NCBI GenBank assembly: GCA_944354535.1
Contig: CALVPY010000010.1
Span: forward strand, 1-64,000
DNA from: an uncultured Clostridia bacterium
GTDB lineage: Bacteria > Bacillota > Clostridia > Christensenellales > Borkfalkiaceae
Direction of reading: 5' to 3'
DNA: 64,000 nucleotides
Shown piece by piece: positions 1 through 7,620 of the stretch. The notes under the pieces are model-generated. The model saw nothing but the letters and a program-made list of their open reading frames with translations, was not told the origin of the DNA and searched no databases. Both the position numbers and the translations under genes were made by a program. How positions within the stretch are numbered: position 1 is the stretch's first letter; the number at the start of each line of letters is the position of its first letter.

Positions 1-248
1 TCGTCGGGATAGAAGTAGCAATTTCGCACCGCCTGATTTAGGTTATTGCCTTGCCGTTTGAGCTCCTGCAAGATCTCTCCGCCGTTTGCGATCACAATAA
101 CGGACTTGTCCGTCAGGGCGCGGATCAGAAAGTCCGTTCTGCTCAATCCGCTCGTCTTGACCTTCTCATCGATGATGCACCGTTCCCGTTCCGATACGCG
201 GAAAGAATAGGTGATGGGTCTGTTTCGCTTTACTGTTGTCTTCTCGAT
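1..248 (-). CDS. MobC-like relaxosome accessory protein, 5' part only
   Basis: The minus strand encodes about 82 residues before running off the left edge. The N-terminal part is basic with an RNRPI motif, followed by a ribbon-helix-helix-like stretch and a GNNLNQ motif near residue 70; this order is typical of MobC-type proteins that help a relaxase nick the transfer origin of plasmids and integrative elements. The start is odd: a good Shine-Dalgarno GGAGGT (255-260 on the plus strand) stands six bases before an ATC codon (248-246), and I see no in-frame ATG, GTG or TTG that fits better. So either ATC is the start or one base was changed. The relaxase gene would lie outside the window to the left. 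Family assignment is from motif pattern; moderately sure. Confidence 0.62.
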   Translation of the reverse strand, partial: MEKTTVKRNRPITYSFRVSERERCIIDEKVKTSGLSRTDFLIRALTDKSVIVIANGGEILQELKRQGNNLNQAVRNCYFYPD

Positions 249-343
249 AGTCGTACCTCCAAAATTTGATATAAATAATTACGCCGAAATTTTCAAGCAC
301 GGATTCACTTCGCCCGTTAAGAAAAATACGACCACAGCAACCT

Positions 344-459
344 CACGGAAAATTTGCTTTAGCAAATTTTCGTGAAGAGTGTAGGGGTATTAGGGAAAGC
401 ATTTCCCCTAACGAGGCGAGCGGAACGCTCGGCAAGTGGCTTGCCACTTGCGTACCTCG
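344..459. other. Cluster of strong inverted repeats upstream of mobC, candidate oriT
   Basis: Three structures lie close together. A 14-bp stem with one bulge pairs 344-358 with 361-374. A second hairpin spans about 391-410 (TAGGGAAA facing TTTCCCCTA). Then a three-way junction: CGAGG 412-416 pairs with CCTCG 455-459 and encloses CGAGCG-GAA-CGCTCG (417-431) and GCAAGTGG-CTTG-CCACTTGC (432-451). Inverted repeats just upstream of a mobC gene are where transfer origins usually sit, so this is a candidate oriT; no nic site was identified. Confidence 0.4.
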
Positions 460-652
460 CCATTTCGCAAATCGGCAGTCTGCCCCGCTTATGCAATGCG
501 TCTGGGAGCAAGTCACCTTTGCCTGCTTTGCTTTCCGTTTTTCGCCGTATCACGACGGTCTTAATATCTTTCGATTGCCATATCTTTCTCCCAAATCGTT
601 TCTTGATAACGTTCCCGATAGCCCACAGAGCGGGACTTGATGGCATCACGCC

Positions 653-938
653 CCCCTCAATAGGTAGCCAAAAGGAAAACCTAAAATATAAGCTCTCCTT
701 AAAAGTTATATATATTCCCCTCAATAGGGAGGCAAGTCGGAGGGCGAAAAGTTTACGCTCTTCAAAAAGTTTCATCTATTTTTTTATGTACCCACACAAA
801 GCCCCCTCACTTAATAGCCACGAAAACGGCAAAAGTTCACCCCAGAAATTGAAGATTTCATCTAATTTTTTAATGGAAACAAATTAAAACCATTCCCCTC
901 AATAGGTAGCCAAGTAGGAGCCCGAAAAGTTTACACTC
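653..938. repeat. Imperfect direct repeats with CCCCTCAATAGG core
   Basis: A unit starting CCCCTCAATAGG and continuing GAAAAGTTTAC about 28 bases later occurs at 717-760 and 895-938. Its first half also occurs at 653-672 and a diverged version at 803-840. A second short unit, TTTCATCTA followed by a T-run, follows at about 769 and 857. Spacing is 64, 86 and 92 bases. This is not CRISPR-like because the units are unequal and spacers differ in length. The repeats could be protein-binding iterons of the mobile element or leader RNA hairpins; function unknown. No credible gene lies in 249-1080. Confidence 0.6.
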
Positions 939-1080
939 CGGCAAAAATAACCCAAAAAAAATTTTACGGCATAAAAAATCCCGCGAGGCGCGCATCTCTG
1001 CACACCCCGCGAGATCATAAAATCAACTTTAGTTTTGATAAAATAACAAAAATGCTCTCATTCAGATCAAGGAATACTGG
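939..1080. other. Gene-free spacer at 3' side of the accessory gene pair
   Basis: Between the direct repeats and the stop codon at 1081 I see no gene. The octamer CCCGCGAG occurs twice in direct orientation (about 979-986 and 1005-1012) in an otherwise AT-rich stretch. There is no clear terminator hairpin for the gene ending at 1081. Confidence 0.35.
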
Positions 1081-1875
1081 TTAATCAGCCTTATACTGCA
1101 TAATCTGTCGCTCCGCATCATCAAACTCCTTTACGGTCTCATCGGAAAAATAGATTTTTTCGACCTGAAAATAGCAATTCAGATCGCTTAAGTCCGAAGC
1201 CCAAAGCTTTCTTGCCTCATCGGACGTATCCATATGAAGCTCCAACACCCATACTGCATCGGTTTCCGCCTCCAACGCCCCCCTCAGCTGCACATGAAAG
1301 GATCCCAAAAGTTCTCCTGTGACTGAATATTCGATATCAAGATCGCCCTCCAAATACGAAACATCATTGGGTGAATGGTTTTCGATCCGAACCTCTAAGT
1401 CATAGAAATATCCGGACTGATTGTACCCCTGGGCAAGTTCTTCGTTATATCGATCATTGAATTTTTGAACAACATAATATTCATAATGTTCCCATGAATA
1501 GCCCGCTTCTTTTCGCATCCAAAAGTAAAGCGTTGCTAAAACAGCGAGTGTTGCCGCGAGAATGACCGCTACCCAAATAACAGTAAGCTTTATTCTTCTT
1601 TTTCGCTTCGTCTTTAAGGATACGGCTACAAGCTCTTCGGCTTTTCTGTTGGCCGCCGCGACAACATCGGTGTGATTAGACAGCCGAACATCCTTTGTAG
1701 CTTTTTGCAATGTCTCTGAAAGCGTTAACAGCCGATCGATATCATTTTCTGCCGTGATCGCCTTCATAATATGCCCATCAATATAACGGGCAGAGCGGTC
1801 AAGCATTTGCAAAGCGATCTGTCTGTCATCTTCCGAAAGTTCTTCATGCTCTTTAAGTTTACGATATGCCGCCAA
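1081..1875 (-). CDS. Single-pass membrane protein of unknown function
   Basis: A 264-residue protein read from a TTG. The first ~90 residues are charged and helical, a Lys/Arg-rich stop (KTKRKRR) precedes one membrane helix at about residues 98-118, and the remaining ~145 residues look like an exported beta-rich domain. This places the N-terminal part in the cytoplasm and the C-terminal part outside. I do not recognise the family. The start is uncertain: the frame is open for about 20 codons upstream, and the gene overlaps the end of the preceding B-repeat gene by 112 bases in another frame. It may be the tail of a longer gene that lost its 5' part in a deletion. Confidence 0.5.
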   Translation of the reverse strand: MAAYRKLKEHEELSEDDRQIALQMLDRSARYIDGHIMKAITAENDIDRLLTLSETLQKATKDVRLSNHTDVVAAANRKAEELVAVSLKTKRKRRIKLTVIWVAVILAATLAVLATLYFWMRKEAGYSWEHYEYYVVQKFNDRYNEELAQGYNQSGYFYDLEVRIENHSPNDVSYLEGDLDIEYSVTGELLGSFHVQLRGALEAETDAVWVLELHMDTSDEARKLWASDLSDLNCYFQVEKIYFSDETVKEFDDAERQIMQYKAD

Positions 1876-4445
1876 TAAATCATGTAATGATGGTACCCCT
1901 CCCGCACCGGGTCGGAGAGCTCAAATACATTGCCGTTCAAAATGGTCGTCTCCTCTCCGACATGTACCCGTAGTTCTACAGAACGCACATTATACCTGCA
2001 CCTCTGCACAGACTTGTTCCATGTGGGCGAAAACGACTGCGTACGGTCCTCTCCGAACGGAAGATAGACATTCTCGGCGTAAATGGCGTTCGCCCCGATA
2101 TACTCCACACTCGCGGGAATATAGAGGCTGTTCATGATGTCATAATAGAAGACTGTCCGGTTGACATACAACCCTTCGCTTCCGATATACTTCAAACCAT
2201 CCGGCAGCTTCACGTCGAGAATATAGGCGAGATAAAATGCCCGGCTGCCTATGGTCTGCACTCCCTCGGGAAGCTCTAAAAGCCCTTCAATGTGCGCTCT
2301 GCTAAACGATTCCTCTTCAAGCGTCTGTAAGCGGCTCCCGTCCGCGAAGACGATCCCGGGGGCGTACGTATCTCTGAAAGCGTGATACCCGATGGTCTCA
2401 ACACTCGCAGGGATCTCGATGGGCTCCGTTACCGAAAAGCTGCCAAACGCCTCCTCTCCGAGAATGGAAACGCTTGACGGGATATCGACCGATTCAAAAT
2501 ACATTAGCCCGAATTCCCCGTTCCATAGGCCACGCACTTCTACGACAGGCTTTCCGTCAATGACGGACGGAATAACAAGCTCGACATTTTTCCCAGTCCC
2601 GCCATGATACGCAGTAATGGAAACGGAATTATCGCGGACCTCGTATTCAAAATCACGATAGCTGCCGCCCATCTCGATCTTCTGCCAAACAGCATAGAGC
2701 ACGACGTCTTCCTCCTGTGTTGCAGGCAGAACAGTGATCGGCTTTCCCTCCCCTTCGGGTTCGAGGTACCACCCGAGAAAGAGATATCCTTCCTTTACCG
2801 GCTCATTGAGTATGACCGCTTCCCCGCAAAGGACGCTCTCGGGATTGGGAATGACCATCTCTCCTCCGTCGAGGAAATAAGTGACATGATAGCGGCTGTT
2901 CTCCCGCCGCCAACGAGCAGTAAGATGCATATCACGGATATTGACTATATTGATCGATCCGACTTTTTCCCCGGCTTCGTCATACCACCCAAGAAACACA
3001 AACCCGTCCCGTATGCAATCGGGAAGTTCGATCTCCTCACCAAAAGAAAGTGTAAGTTCGACCGTACTCTTTTCCCCTTCCTGAGTCATGATAAAGCCAT
3101 CTGCCCCGTCAAGCAGGATACTGTATTTTTGTAAAGCGAATCGCGCATAAAGCGTCGTCAGCCGTGTAATGTTGGAAGCATCGATCACGCTGATACATTC
3201 TCCGCCCGTTTCCGAATCGTACCAGCCAAGGAACCGATGACCATATTGATATACGGGCAGGAGCGTGATGCTTTCCCCATAAACTATCTCGGAAGGGTTT
3301 GTCTCTTCCCCTTCATAACTGCCCTCATATACATAGCGTATGATATAGGTGCGCGGGGTAAAAACAGTATAAAGATACAACGTATCGCTGACGCCGTATA
3401 AACGTTCAAACCAGTCTCCGCTTCCGTCCGCTTTACTGTTCCACCCGACAAAGTCATACCCTTCTTTCTCTGCCCCGAACAGCTCATGCATTTCTCCCGC
3501 TCCGACAGAAACAGGATTGTTCCCTAAGGTCATGCCGCCGTTCAAGTCGTAGTAGATCGTAAACTGAAGATTTGATCGCTGCCAAAGAGCATAGAGCGTT
3601 AGATTGCTCGCGGTCTCTCCCCCGACCGTCTCATAGCGCGCTCCGTTTTCCATCGCGTCATACCAACCAAGGAAAAGATATCCTTCCCGCACAGGATCGA
3701 CAAGCGACACCGTCTCTTCCCTCGTCACCGTATCGGGATTCGCCCCAAAAAGCACACCGCCGTTGAGTTCATATCGGACAGTAAAGACCTCCTTGCTCCA
3801 CTTGGCATAAAGGACCGCGTCCTCCGCCTCACAGTCAATGCGTTCGACAGGATCCCCCGAATAATCTCGGGAAAGATACCAGCCATCAAACCGATCCCCC
3901 TCCTTTTTCGGAACAGGAAGCTCAATAGAGCCGCTCTCCACCGTAAACTCAGCAGGAACATCCCCCGCAAAATATCCGCCGTTCAGCCAACAATCAATGG
4001 TATATAAAGTTGGTTCAAATACGGAAGTATAACTCATATCGGAAGCGATCTGGCCAAAACTCAGCGTTAACTCTCCCTGTTCATTCCGCCATCCAAGAAA
4101 CTCATACCCCTCTTTCACAGGCGTTTCTGCCTGAAACCATGAATTCGCAGGGACCTCGTATGGTACACCGTCCACAGTCACAGTGTATATTTCGCCCTGC
4201 CGCGCCGAATCAACAGCCATACCCAAGGCAATTCCGCCGCCGAGCAATAGTACAACGACAGCTGCAGCCAAAACGATCAAAAGTCTGACCCGAGATCTTC
4301 TCAAGGGACGAATGACAACCGGCCCTTCGTCAGACTCTTCGAATCCATAATAAAGGCGGGAAACAGAAAGACCGAAATGTGGCAAGAGCAGCAAGCTGTT
4401 CGGCATTGGGCGACGTAATGCCGCGTTCCCAACGCGATACGGCAT
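1764..4445 (-). CDS. InlB B-repeat and leucine-rich-repeat surface protein (3' part of a frameshifted XRE fusion)
   Basis: This frame encodes about 890 residues. It begins with the last helix of an XRE domain (FGLSVSRLYYG), then a basic stop-transfer stretch and one membrane helix (about residues 55-77), then seven B repeats of the InlB/Listeria-Bacteroides type, each with the mark G-[FY]-x-F-x-G-W (for example GYLFLGWYD), then four or five BspA-type LRR_5 units (IPSSV, LPEGV, LPDGL). Such modules are extracellular and often bind host or surface ligands. Two faults are visible. The DNA-binding N-terminus lies in another frame (4330-4761). The eighth B repeat stops after PVREGY at about 1895 and runs into unrelated residues that overlap the next gene. 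The first methionine given is therefore not a natural start; the real protein would begin at 4761. Confidence 0.72.
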   Translation of the reverse strand: MPYRVGNAALRRPMPNSLLLLPHFGLSVSRLYYGFEESDEGPVVIRPLRRSRVRLLIVLAAAVVVLLLGGGIALGMAVDSARQGEIYTVTVDGVPYEVPANSWFQAETPVKEGYEFLGWRNEQGELTLSFGQIASDMSYTSVFEPTLYTIDCWLNGGYFAGDVPAEFTVESGSIELPVPKKEGDRFDGWYLSRDYSGDPVERIDCEAEDAVLYAKWSKEVFTVRYELNGGVLFGANPDTVTREETVSLVDPVREGYLFLGWYDAMENGARYETVGGETASNLTLYALWQRSNLQFTIYYDLNGGMTLGNNPVSVGAGEMHELFGAEKEGYDFVGWNSKADGSGDWFERLYGVSDTLYLYTVFTPRTYIIRYVYEGSYEGEETNPSEIVYGESITLLPVYQYGHRFLGWYDSETGGECISVIDASNITRLTTLYARFALQKYSILLDGADGFIMTQEGEKSTVELTLSFGEEIELPDCIRDGFVFLGWYDEAGEKVGSINIVNIRDMHLTARWRRENSRYHVTYFLDGGEMVIPNPESVLCGEAVILNEPVKEGYLFLGWYLEPEGEGKPITVLPATQEEDVVLYAVWQKIEMGGSYRDFEYEVRDNSVSITAYHGGTGKNVELVIPSVIDGKPVVEVRGLWNGEFGLMYFESVDIPSSVSILGEEAFGSFSVTEPIEIPASVETIGYHAFRDTYAPGIVFADGSRLQTLEEESFSRAHIEGLLELPEGVQTIGSRAFYLAYILDVKLPDGLKYIGSEGLYVNRTVFYYDIMNSLYIPASVEYIGANAIYAENVYLPFGEDRTQSFSPTWNKSVQRCRYNVRSVELRVHVGEETTILNGNVFELSDPVREGYHHYMIYWRHIVNLKSMKNFRKMTDRSLCKCLTALPVILMGIL

Positions 4446-4761
4446 CCACCGAACTGTTCAACACCTCTGCCAATTCTTCCTGGCTTTCGTTGCGCTGTGT
4501 GCGCAACCGGGAGATACTCTCCCCGAGACTTTCGGTCGAGAAGCTCCCTGCATATGTCTCGCTGTCCTCGGGCAGACCGCAAAGCCGCTCTATAGAAACA
4601 CTCAAAGCAACGGAAAGTTCTCCGAGTTGAGAAATATCCGGCTCGGAAATCCCGCGCTCCCATTTTGAAACCGTTTGCAAATGAACACTGAGTCTTTCCG
4701 CAAGTTCCGCTTGCGTGATTTTCAACTCTCTGCGAAGATCTCTTATCCTTTCTCTAAGCAC
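4330..4761 (-). CDS. Double XRE-family DNA-binding domain (5' part of the frameshifted fusion)
   Basis: Starting from a GTG with AGAGGA about ten bases upstream, this frame encodes two Cro/C1-type helix-turn-helix domains at residues 1-58 and 77-127. Both carry the pattern SQ/TQxELAExL..V.VS.WERG typical of the family. The second domain is cut in its last helix: after EQLAALA the frame is lost, and the missing end (HFGLSVSRLYYG) continues in the neighbouring frame at about 4383. Read together the two frames give a protein of about 1000 residues: two cytoplasmic XRE domains, one membrane segment, extracellular B repeats and LRRs. Either a two-base loss or a one-base gain explains the break. 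Whether the short regulator is still made alone is unknown. Confidence 0.72.
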   Translation of the reverse strand: MLRERIRDLRRELKITQAELAERLSVHLQTVSKWERGISEPDISQLGELSVALSVSIERLCGLPEDSETYAGSFSTESLGESISRLRTQRNESQEELAEVLNSSVDAVSRWERGITSPNAEQLAALATFRSFCFPPLLWIRRV

Positions 4762-4808
4762 GTCTGTTTTTTCCTCTTTTGAATTTTATTTTAAAATATT
4801 TAGACCCT

Positions 4809-4820
4809 ATCGAATTCGAT
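4809..4820. promoter_or_regulatory. 12-bp perfect palindrome upstream of the XRE gene
   Basis: ATCGAATTCGAT lies 48 bases before the GTG start of the XRE gene in a short AT-rich promoter region. XRE regulators commonly bind short dyads near their own promoter, so this is a candidate self-operator. No clear -35/-10 pair was identified. Confidence 0.3.
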
Positions 4821-4852
4821 TTGGTTACTCGTTCAGGTTTTGATCGCAAATG

Positions 4853-6106
4853 TCAATTTTCTAAACTCTTCTGATCCAGCAAAAAGTTCCGTATGCCCAT
4901 GGTAACAATGCCCCTATCATCGCGCCGGGGTTTCATGTTGTCACGTACAACGATTAGTTTCTTGAAAGAATCTCCGATTGCGTTCAGCGGACGCGTTTCT
5001 TGTTCTCTTTTTTCGGGAGTCGGCATTGTAAACGCTGATTGAATATAATATTTTTCACTGCCTTTGGTCGCAATAAAATCGACCTCCAGTTGCTTTTTGG
5101 TCGTTCTGCTTTCGGCGTTTTTGCCAAATACTTCAACGACGCCGATATCCACATGAAACCCGCGGACGCGCAGTTCGTTATAGATGATATTTTCCATGAT
5201 GTGATTTTCTTCCGTTTGGCGGAAATTCAGCCGCGCATTGCGCAATCCTATATCCTCAAAATAATATTTTGCGGGAGAACCGATATATTTACGTCCTTTG
5301 ATATCATACCGAACCGCCTTGCTCACCAAAAAAGCATCGGTAAGGTAATCGAGGTAGTTTTTGAGAGTTTTATCGCTGATGATCTTATTTTTTACAGTCT
5401 TAAAGGTATTGGCAAGTTTCGTCGGATTGGTAAGAGAACCAACGGCAGAAGAGAGCACATCCACCAATTCATCCAATTCTTCGCGATTGCGAACCTTATG
5501 TCTGTCGACAATATCGGACAAATAAACTTTTTGAAAGAGTGCAGTGAGATATCCTGCTTTTTCCTCCGCCGATCTGCGCGACAAAATGAGCGGCAACCCG
5601 CCATATACACAATAATCATCCCATGCCTCATCCAAATCACCGGAATAAGCAGAACAAAACTCACAGAAAGAAAGCGGAAACATCCTTATTTCATCTCCAC
5701 GTCCACGAAACTCGGTAATGACGTCGGAAGAAAGAACTTTCGAGTTGCTGCCTGTAACATAAATATCGGCATTACGGATATGCAGAAAACTATTCAGCAC
5801 ATCTTCAAACTCGTGAAGCAGCTGCACTTCATCAAGAATAATATAGTAGGTTTCACCGTCAACAATCTTCGACTTGACGTATGCCAACATATTATCCGGA
5901 TCACGTAACGCTTTATTGCTTCTGTCGTCTAAGGCGATCTCGATAATATGATTGCCATCGATCCCTTTTTCGTTAAGATAGTTATGAAACAAGTTAAATA
6001 GCAGATACGACTTGCCGCATCTGCGCACACCGGTGATCACCTTGATCAGTCCATTCTTCTCCCTGCGGATCAACCTTTGCAAATAAAGATCGCGTTTGAT
6101 TTGCAT
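4853..6106 (-). CDS. AAA-type ATPase with C-terminal DUF4143
   Basis: A 417-residue protein. The P-loop is GVRRCGKS (residues 26-33), the Walker B is YIILDEVQLL at about 113-122, and a sensor-like GSNSKVL follows. The C-terminal third has the DUF4143 layout with a nuclease-like core (EVDFIA, then YYIQSAF), which suggests a PD-(D/E)XK-related fold. These ATPases are frequent in anaerobic Firmicutes and Bacteroidetes and in genomic islands; their substrate is not known. I chose the ATG at 6106 because GGAG stands five bases upstream and the family starts close to this residue; an in-frame start at 6190 lacks support. It stands alone, with its promoter likely in 6107-6195. Confidence 0.8.
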   Translation of the reverse strand: MQIKRDLYLQRLIRREKNGLIKVITGVRRCGKSYLLFNLFHNYLNEKGIDGNHIIEIALDDRSNKALRDPDNMLAYVKSKIVDGETYYIILDEVQLLHEFEDVLNSFLHIRNADIYVTGSNSKVLSSDVITEFRGRGDEIRMFPLSFCEFCSAYSGDLDEAWDDYCVYGGLPLILSRRSAEEKAGYLTALFQKVYLSDIVDRHKVRNREELDELVDVLSSAVGSLTNPTKLANTFKTVKNKIISDKTLKNYLDYLTDAFLVSKAVRYDIKGRKYIGSPAKYYFEDIGLRNARLNFRQTEENHIMENIIYNELRVRGFHVDIGVVEVFGKNAESRTTKKQLEVDFIATKGSEKYYIQSAFTMPTPEKREQETRPLNAIGDSFKKLIVVRDNMKPRRDDRGIVTMGIRNFLLDQKSLEN

Positions 6107-6200
6107 ATCTACTCCGAATAAAAATAGTTTTACACCTTTTTCCGTAATAACTATATCATAATTCTGTTGCCGAGTCAATCGTTTTTGCAAAATTAACGCG

Positions 6201-6228
6201 TAAAGAACGACAGCCCGGATGGGCTGCC
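6201..6228 (-). terminator. Rho-independent terminator of the collagen-like remnant
   Basis: On the minus strand GGCAGCCC-ATCC-GGGCTGTC is followed by GTTCTTT. It lies just after the collagen-like fragment and so probably belonged to that gene. Confidence 0.55.
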
Positions 6229-6265
6229 GTTTGACTTTGTTCCGAATGGCTTTTTCATGTTTCCC

Positions 6266-6352
6266 TTATGTTACCTGCTCTGTAGGCCCCGTCGGGCCGG
6301 TCGCACCCGTCACACCGGTGGGTCCTACAGCGCCCGTAGCGCAAGTGCTCTA
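6266..6352 (-). pseudogene. Remnant of a collagen-like (Gly-X-Thr) repeat protein
   Basis: The minus strand reads 27 codons ending in TAA (6268-6266) that are mostly Gly-X-Y triplets (ATGAVGPTG, ATGPTGPTEQVT), closed upstream by a TAG at 6352-6350. Gly-X-Thr collagen-like repeats occur in exosporium (BclA-like) and phage or surface proteins of Firmicutes. Only the C-terminal tip is left, still with its own terminator. The rest of the stretch 6353-6497 shows no gene. Confidence 0.6.
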
Positions 6353-6497
6353 TGGGAATACACCTCACAAATAATGCACCGCTCTCATCTTTCCGGGCTT
6401 ACACGCCGCCTTCACCAAGAGCTTCCGCATCGGTCTCCGCGCGGGCGAAGGGAAATGTATCCGTTTTGTGAAATTTTATCCGATCGGCAAAAAAGCC

Positions 6498-6527
6498 TTG
6501 ACAAAGCGCGAAAGAGCGCGCTAAAAT
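6498..6527 (+). promoter_or_regulatory. Promoter of the metal-uptake operon with a dyad in the spacer
   Basis: TTGACA (6498-6503) and TAAAAT (6522-6527) are 18 bases apart. The spacer carries AGCGCG-AAAGAG-CGCGCT (6505-6522), a perfect 6-bp dyad that could be an operator. It does not resemble the AT-rich Fur/Zur boxes of bacilli. Confidence 0.5.
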
Positions 6528-6560
6528 AGAGAATCGAAAAACCATGAAGGAGGAAACGGC

Positions 6561-6875
6561 ATGAAACAGACCCATCTGTTCCGGCGGGCAGCAGCCCTTG
6601 CGACGGCGCTGATCCTTGCTTTCTGCTTTATCTTCTCCTTCACCTTCATGGGAGCCAACGCAGATCACGAATGCCTCTCTCCGGAGGAATGCCCGATCTG
6701 CACCGAGATGAACCTGTGCGGCGACCTTATGCACGCATTCGGCACGGCAGCACCCACCGACGAGGAAGAGCGCCCCGCCGCGGCAGGATGGCGGATCGAA
6801 CGCAGGCCCGCCGCAGCGGCCTCCCGCCGCTTTGCAGCAACCCCCGTCTCGCTCAAAGTCAAGATCACAAGTTAA
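6561..6875 (+). CDS. Small secreted or membrane-anchored protein with HEC-x5-CPIC motif
   Basis: 104 residues with a strong RBS (GGAGG, eight bases before the ATG). Residues 8-34 form a signal peptide or membrane anchor. Directly after it come His36, Cys38, Cys44, Cys47 and Cys53 (HEC...CPIC...C), a spacing that could bind a metal ion at the outer face of the membrane. The C-terminal half is Ala/Arg-rich and probably disordered. It leads the run that ends in znuACB, so a role in metal sensing or hand-over is plausible but inferred from position only. No family recognised with certainty. Confidence 0.6.
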   Translation: MKQTHLFRRAAALATALILAFCFIFSFTFMGANADHECLSPEECPICTEMNLCGDLMHAFGTAAPTDEEERPAAAGWRIERRPAAAASRRFAATPVSLKVKITS

Positions 6876-6879
6876 TTTC

Positions 6880-6969
6880 ACGGCAAGGCAAACAAGTCTT
6901 GGCGCACCTTCTGTGCGCGACTTTTGCGTGCGGAATGAGGCCTCCCGCACCGTTTGTCTTGCCGTTTTT
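6880..6969 (+). ncRNA. Branched hairpin (three-way junction) with T-run, terminator or attenuator
   Basis: A 14-bp closing stem pairs 6880-6893 with 6952-6965 (one G-U pair) and is followed by TTTTTG. Inside it are two hairpins: 6894-6923 (AAGTC/GACTT plus GCGCAC/GTGCGC, loop CTTCT) and 6928-6950 (GTGCGG/CCGCAC). It starts five bases after the stop codon of the first gene. It could simply be a branched terminator, a regulated attenuator separating the small protein from the rest of the operon, or a small mobile repeat. Confidence 0.5.
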
Positions 6970-7028
6970 GTCATCTGCGCTACTCAATATCTTTACAGAT
7001 TTCAAAACTTATTTTATTTGATGACGAT

Positions 7029-7550
7029 ATGAAACACACGATCAGGACTTTGCTTTCCGTCCTTGCCGTCCTCGGGATTTTGCTTGCGGGCGCGGGATGC
7101 GACTATGTGCTCAATGAGCGCACCTTCTTTAAGACCATGACGAATATGCTCGCCTTCCCCTCCTCGTATATGGGCTCGAACATCGAGCTTGACTGTTTTG
7201 TCTACGAGCTCACCGATGTGGAGAGCGGCGAAGAATACACTCTCGGCGTCCGCAAGTGTTCTTCTGGCGTCGGCTGCACCTGCGGGAACGATACCATCAT
7301 CGGCTTTATCCTCGATTACGACGGAGCGATCCCCGCAGCCAAAAATCAGAGCGAGGACACCAACGACAAGGCGTGGATCCACATCGCGGGCAAGCTCGAG
7401 AGCGAGACGCCCGAGACCATCGCGATCGCCGCCTATACGGATGGCGTCCCCAACGGGCAGACGGAATACATTCAGATGTTCCGTTTTTTGGTCAGCTCTT
7501 TGACTGCGATCGAAGACTATTCTTCGCTCGCCTACTATGTGACGGACTGA
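7029..7550 (+). CDS. Lipoprotein with TIGR03943/DUF1980-like domain
   Basis: 173 residues. A signal peptide ends in LLAGAGC (lipobox Cys24), so the protein is anchored on the outer face of the membrane. The mature part resembles the C-terminal half of the TIGR03943/YcgQ (DUF1980) family: PSSYMG..I.L..FVY, then VRKCSSGVGCTCG, then AWIHIAGKLE, the last marking an OB-like strand. YcgQ-type proteins are often Zur-controlled zinc genes in bacilli (family knowledge), which agrees with the znu genes downstream. The ATG at 7029 is chosen because it gives a clean signal peptide; the RBS is poor. It follows the branched hairpin and precedes the next gene by 70 bases. Confidence 0.62.
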   Translation: MKHTIRTLLSVLAVLGILLAGAGCDYVLNERTFFKTMTNMLAFPSSYMGSNIELDCFVYELTDVESGEEYTLGVRKCSSGVGCTCGNDTIIGFILDYDGAIPAAKNQSEDTNDKAWIHIAGKLESETPETIAIAAYTDGVPNGQTEYIQMFRFLVSSLTAIEDYSSLAYYVTD

Positions 7551-7620
7551 GTTCCGCAGCCAAACACGCTTGGGCGGAAATTTCCGCCGTACAACATTTT
7601 AATCCGGAGATATTCTACAC

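Noticed and set aside
359-887. Two overlapping frames (minus 138 codons, plus 171 codons) in the repeat region upstream of mobC
   Set aside because: Both run straight through the hairpins and direct repeats, lack RBS and show no domain; the stretch reads better as a transfer origin.
653-938. Possible CRISPR array
   Set aside because: Units are unequal, spacing is 64, 86 and 92 bases, half-units occur, and no cas gene is near.
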